Shown: piece by piece, positions 62,518 through 64,000 of the stretch
Position numbering within the stretch: position 1 is the stretch's first letter
Layout of the letters: every line of letters begins with the position of its first letter
Assembly: GCF_900102425.1 (NCBI RefSeq)
Contig: NZ_FNBT01000001.1
Coordinates: 186,001-250,000, forward strand
DNA: 64,000 bases
Source of the DNA: Blastococcus aurantiacus
Lineage (GTDB): Bacteria > Actinomycetota > Actinomycetes > Mycobacteriales > Geodermatophilaceae
Direction: 5' to 3'
Position numbers and translations under genes: made by a program
Notes under the pieces: generated by a model
Told to the model about the DNA's origin: nothing
Seen by the model: the letters and a program-made list of their open reading frames with translations, nothing else
Database searches by the model: none

Positions 62518-63452
62518 CTACAGCAGCGACAGCCCCAGCCGTTCGCTGAGCATGTGCAGCGCGGCGCGGCCGGCGCGGGAGTTGCCGGCCCTGTCCAGCG
62601 GCGGGGACCACGCGCACACCCCGAACCTGTTCGGCACGTTCCCCATCACCGCGCCGGCCACCCCGCTCGTGCAGGGGAAGCCGACGTCGTAGGCGAACTG
62701 ACCGGCGGCGTCGTAGGTGCCGCAGGTCATCATCACCGCGTTCACCCGGCGGGCCAGCGGCTCGGTCAGGACCCGTTCACCGGTGCCCGGGTCCACCCCG
62801 TCGTTGGCCAGGAACCGGGCGGCACGGGCCAGCCGACGGGCCGTCACCGTCAGGGTGCACAGCTGCGCGTAGGCGTCCACCACCTCGTCCACCGGGTGGG
62901 TGAAGTTGTCGAACGAGCGCATCAGCCAGGCCATCGCGGTGTTCAGGTCGGCCCCCGCGCGCTCCTCCTCGACCACCTCGGAGTCGGGTTCGAGCCGCTC
63001 GCCCACGAGGTCCGACAGCAGGTTGGTGACGGCCGCCCTCGCCGCGTCCGCCGACCCGGTGGCGCCCACCAGCAAAGTCGCACACGACGAGGGCGCCGGC
63101 GTTGATGAACGGGTTGCGGGGGATCCCGCGCTCGTGCTCCGACTGGATGAGGGAGTCGAAGGGGTCACCCGATGGCTCCCTGCCCACCCGCCGGAAGACG
63201 TTCTCGCCGACGTGCTGGAGAGCGGCGGTCAGCGCGAAGACCTCGACGACGCTCTGGACGGGGAAGCCGGCATCGGCGTCGCCGGCGACGTGCTCGGTGC
63301 CGTCCATCTCGCACAGCGCGAGCGCGAAGCGTTCGGGCCCCTCGCCCGGCTGGGCGACCTCGTCGTCCTCGGCCAGCGGGCGCGCCTCGGCGGCCACCTC
63401 TCTCGAGGATCCCGGTGAGGTCGTCGGGCAGGTCGTCGGGAGTCGGAGGCAC
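62518..63452 (-). pseudogene. glsA: Glutaminase with two frameshifts
   Basis: Three frames combine to a glutaminase: PPTPDDLPDDLTGILE; then EVAAEARPLAEDDEVAQPGE, DADAGFPVQSVVEVFALTAA, FRRVGREPSGDPFDSL, GIPRNPFINAGALVVCD; then VGATGSADAARAAV, WLMRSFDNFTHPVDEVVDAY, LTVTARRLARAARFLANDGV, GQFAYDVGFPCTSGVAGAVM. Each break is explained by one extra base: an A (T in the coding strand run TTT) at 63074-63076 and a T/A in the CTCTCT/GAGAGAG run near 63400. The SxxK catalytic serine region reads VQSVVEVF rather than QSISKPF, so the catalytic lysine is also lost. GTG at 63452. Confidence 0.8.
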
Positions 63453-63496
63453 CTCTGCACGTTGCCGCGGCGCGGCCGACCGGGCCGGTCGAACGG

Positions 63497-63922
63497 TCAG
63501 GCGAGCAGGAGCGCCCATGCCGCGGCGGCCGTGCCGGCGGTGGCGGCGGCCACCCGCAGCCCGTCGACGCGCAGCAGCCGCCGGTGCGCCGCGAGATCCC
63601 AGCCGCCGTCGAGGCGGCGGTGCAGCGGGACGGCCAGGAACGCCGTGACCCCCAGCACGACGGCAAGGCAGGCCGCCCCGGCCAGCACTGGGGGCAGCGG
63701 CACCTCCGCCGGCCGGACCGCGAGCAGGAGCAGCGTCGTGACGCCCTGCCCGGCGAAGAGCGGACCGACCACCCGGCTGACCAGCCGCTGGTGGCTGCGC
63801 TCGTAGCCGGCGAAGGCCTCGGCCGGCACCTGCGCGAACTGCGGGTAGACCAGGAACCGCACCGTCCACTGGAACCCGGCGTAGGCCGCGGTCAGCGCCA
63901 GGTGGACGACGAGCAGAGTCAC
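63497..63922 (-). CDS. Small integral membrane protein
   Basis: 141 residues with four hydrophobic segments, starting MTLLVVHLALTAAYAGFQWT and containing VRFLVYPQFAQVPAEAFAGY, ERSHQRLVSRVVGPLFAGQG and WDLAAHRRLLRVDGLRVAAA. The Tyr-Pro-X-Phe after the first helix and the conserved His/Arg pairs resemble DUF1772-like membrane proteins. GTG start overlaps the stop of the upstream gene (GTGA), so they form an operon. Confidence 0.75.
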   Translation of the reverse strand: MTLLVVHLALTAAYAGFQWTVRFLVYPQFAQVPAEAFAGYERSHQRLVSRVVGPLFAGQGVTTLLLLAVRPAEVPLPPVLAGAACLAVVLGVTAFLAVPLHRRLDGGWDLAAHRRLLRVDGLRVAAATAGTAAAAWALLLA

Positions 63923-64000
63923 GCCGCTCGCTCCGGCCGCTTACCGCGCCAGCGCAGGCTCTGCGCGTCCAGCTCGCGCAGCAGCGGGTCGCCCTCGGCG
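63919..64000 (-). CDS. Partial CDS, C-terminal end only (runs off the right edge)
   Basis: The last 26 codons read EGDPLLRELDAQSLRWRGKR before PERAA and TGA. Too little to assign a family. Its stop overlaps the start of the downstream membrane protein gene, which shows the frame is coding. Confidence 0.6.
   Translation of the reverse strand, partial: AEGDPLLRELDAQSLRWRGKRPERAA

Overview
The window is very GC-rich, densely coded DNA with frequent GTG starts, ATGA/GTGA gene overlaps, leaderless -10 elements (TAGCCT or TATCCT about 7 nt before the start codon), many TetR/MarR/MmyB-type regulators, SpoIIE-type phosphatases and a BldC-like small HTH protein. This points to a chromosomal segment of an actinomycete. 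A Geodermatophilaceae-like soil or stone actinobacterium is my best guess, but that is an inference from gene style, not from a marker gene. I found no rRNA, tRNA, CRISPR array, integrase or transposase.

Layout. 1-2.2 kb: P450, its 3Fe-4S ferredoxin and a TetR regulator, divergent from an acyl-CoA thioesterase. 2.2-8.1 kb: an acyl-CoA catabolic regulon (MFS exporter, MaoC hydratase, TetR, thiolase-like/DUF35 pair, metallo-hydrolase) tied together by three copies of a 17-bp palindrome, CTAGAAC-N3-GTTCTAG. 8.1-12.5 kb: MFS/TetR divergent pair with a double operator, an esterase lipoprotein, a PspC protein and class I DAHP synthase. 12.5-17 kb: two eroded regulator/oxidoreductase pairs (MarR/azoreductase and zinc alcohol dehydrogenase/MmyB regulator) flanking an acyl-CoA ligase and a BldC-like gene. 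17-21.4 kb: small membrane proteins, a PAS-PAS-GAF-PP2C phosphatase, MsrA and an RsbW-like ATPase. 21.6-25.1 kb: EamA transporter, crotonase, SDR and TetR. 25.1-28.2 kb: VanZ-RDD and YdcF membrane proteins and an SGNH hydrolase. 28.3-34.3 kb: phosphoketolase and acetate kinase in one overlapping operon (xylulose-5-P or fructose-6-P to acetyl-P to acetate plus ATP), facing a CtpE-like P-type ATPase. 34.4-39.4 kb: secreted or membrane hydrolases and a GlxA-type regulator.

39.4-53.6 kb is the unusual part: an accessory mosaic of short metabolic and regulatory cassettes (SMP-30, PRISE reductase, MazG-like/MmyB/NTF2-like, hydrolase, GyrI-like, DedA, SDR/MmyB/MMPL) separated by diverged copies of the first ~49 codons of a quinone oxidoreductase gene. 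Three copies end at the same codon, a fourth is partial, and the only intact gene stands at the right end (52619-53590). Other gene fragments lie among them. This looks like a region of repeated insertion and deletion, or a small family of truncated-gene repeats.

53.6-64 kb returns to ordinary chromosome: ArsR with a large dyad, a second PAS-GAF-PP2C phosphatase, a MoxR-DUF58-VWA operon, an NlpC/P60 cell-wall hydrolase, a fatty-acyl-CoA ligase, a doubly frameshifted glutaminase and a small membrane protein. Several frameshifts recur in the window, so sequencing error should be kept in mind for each of them.
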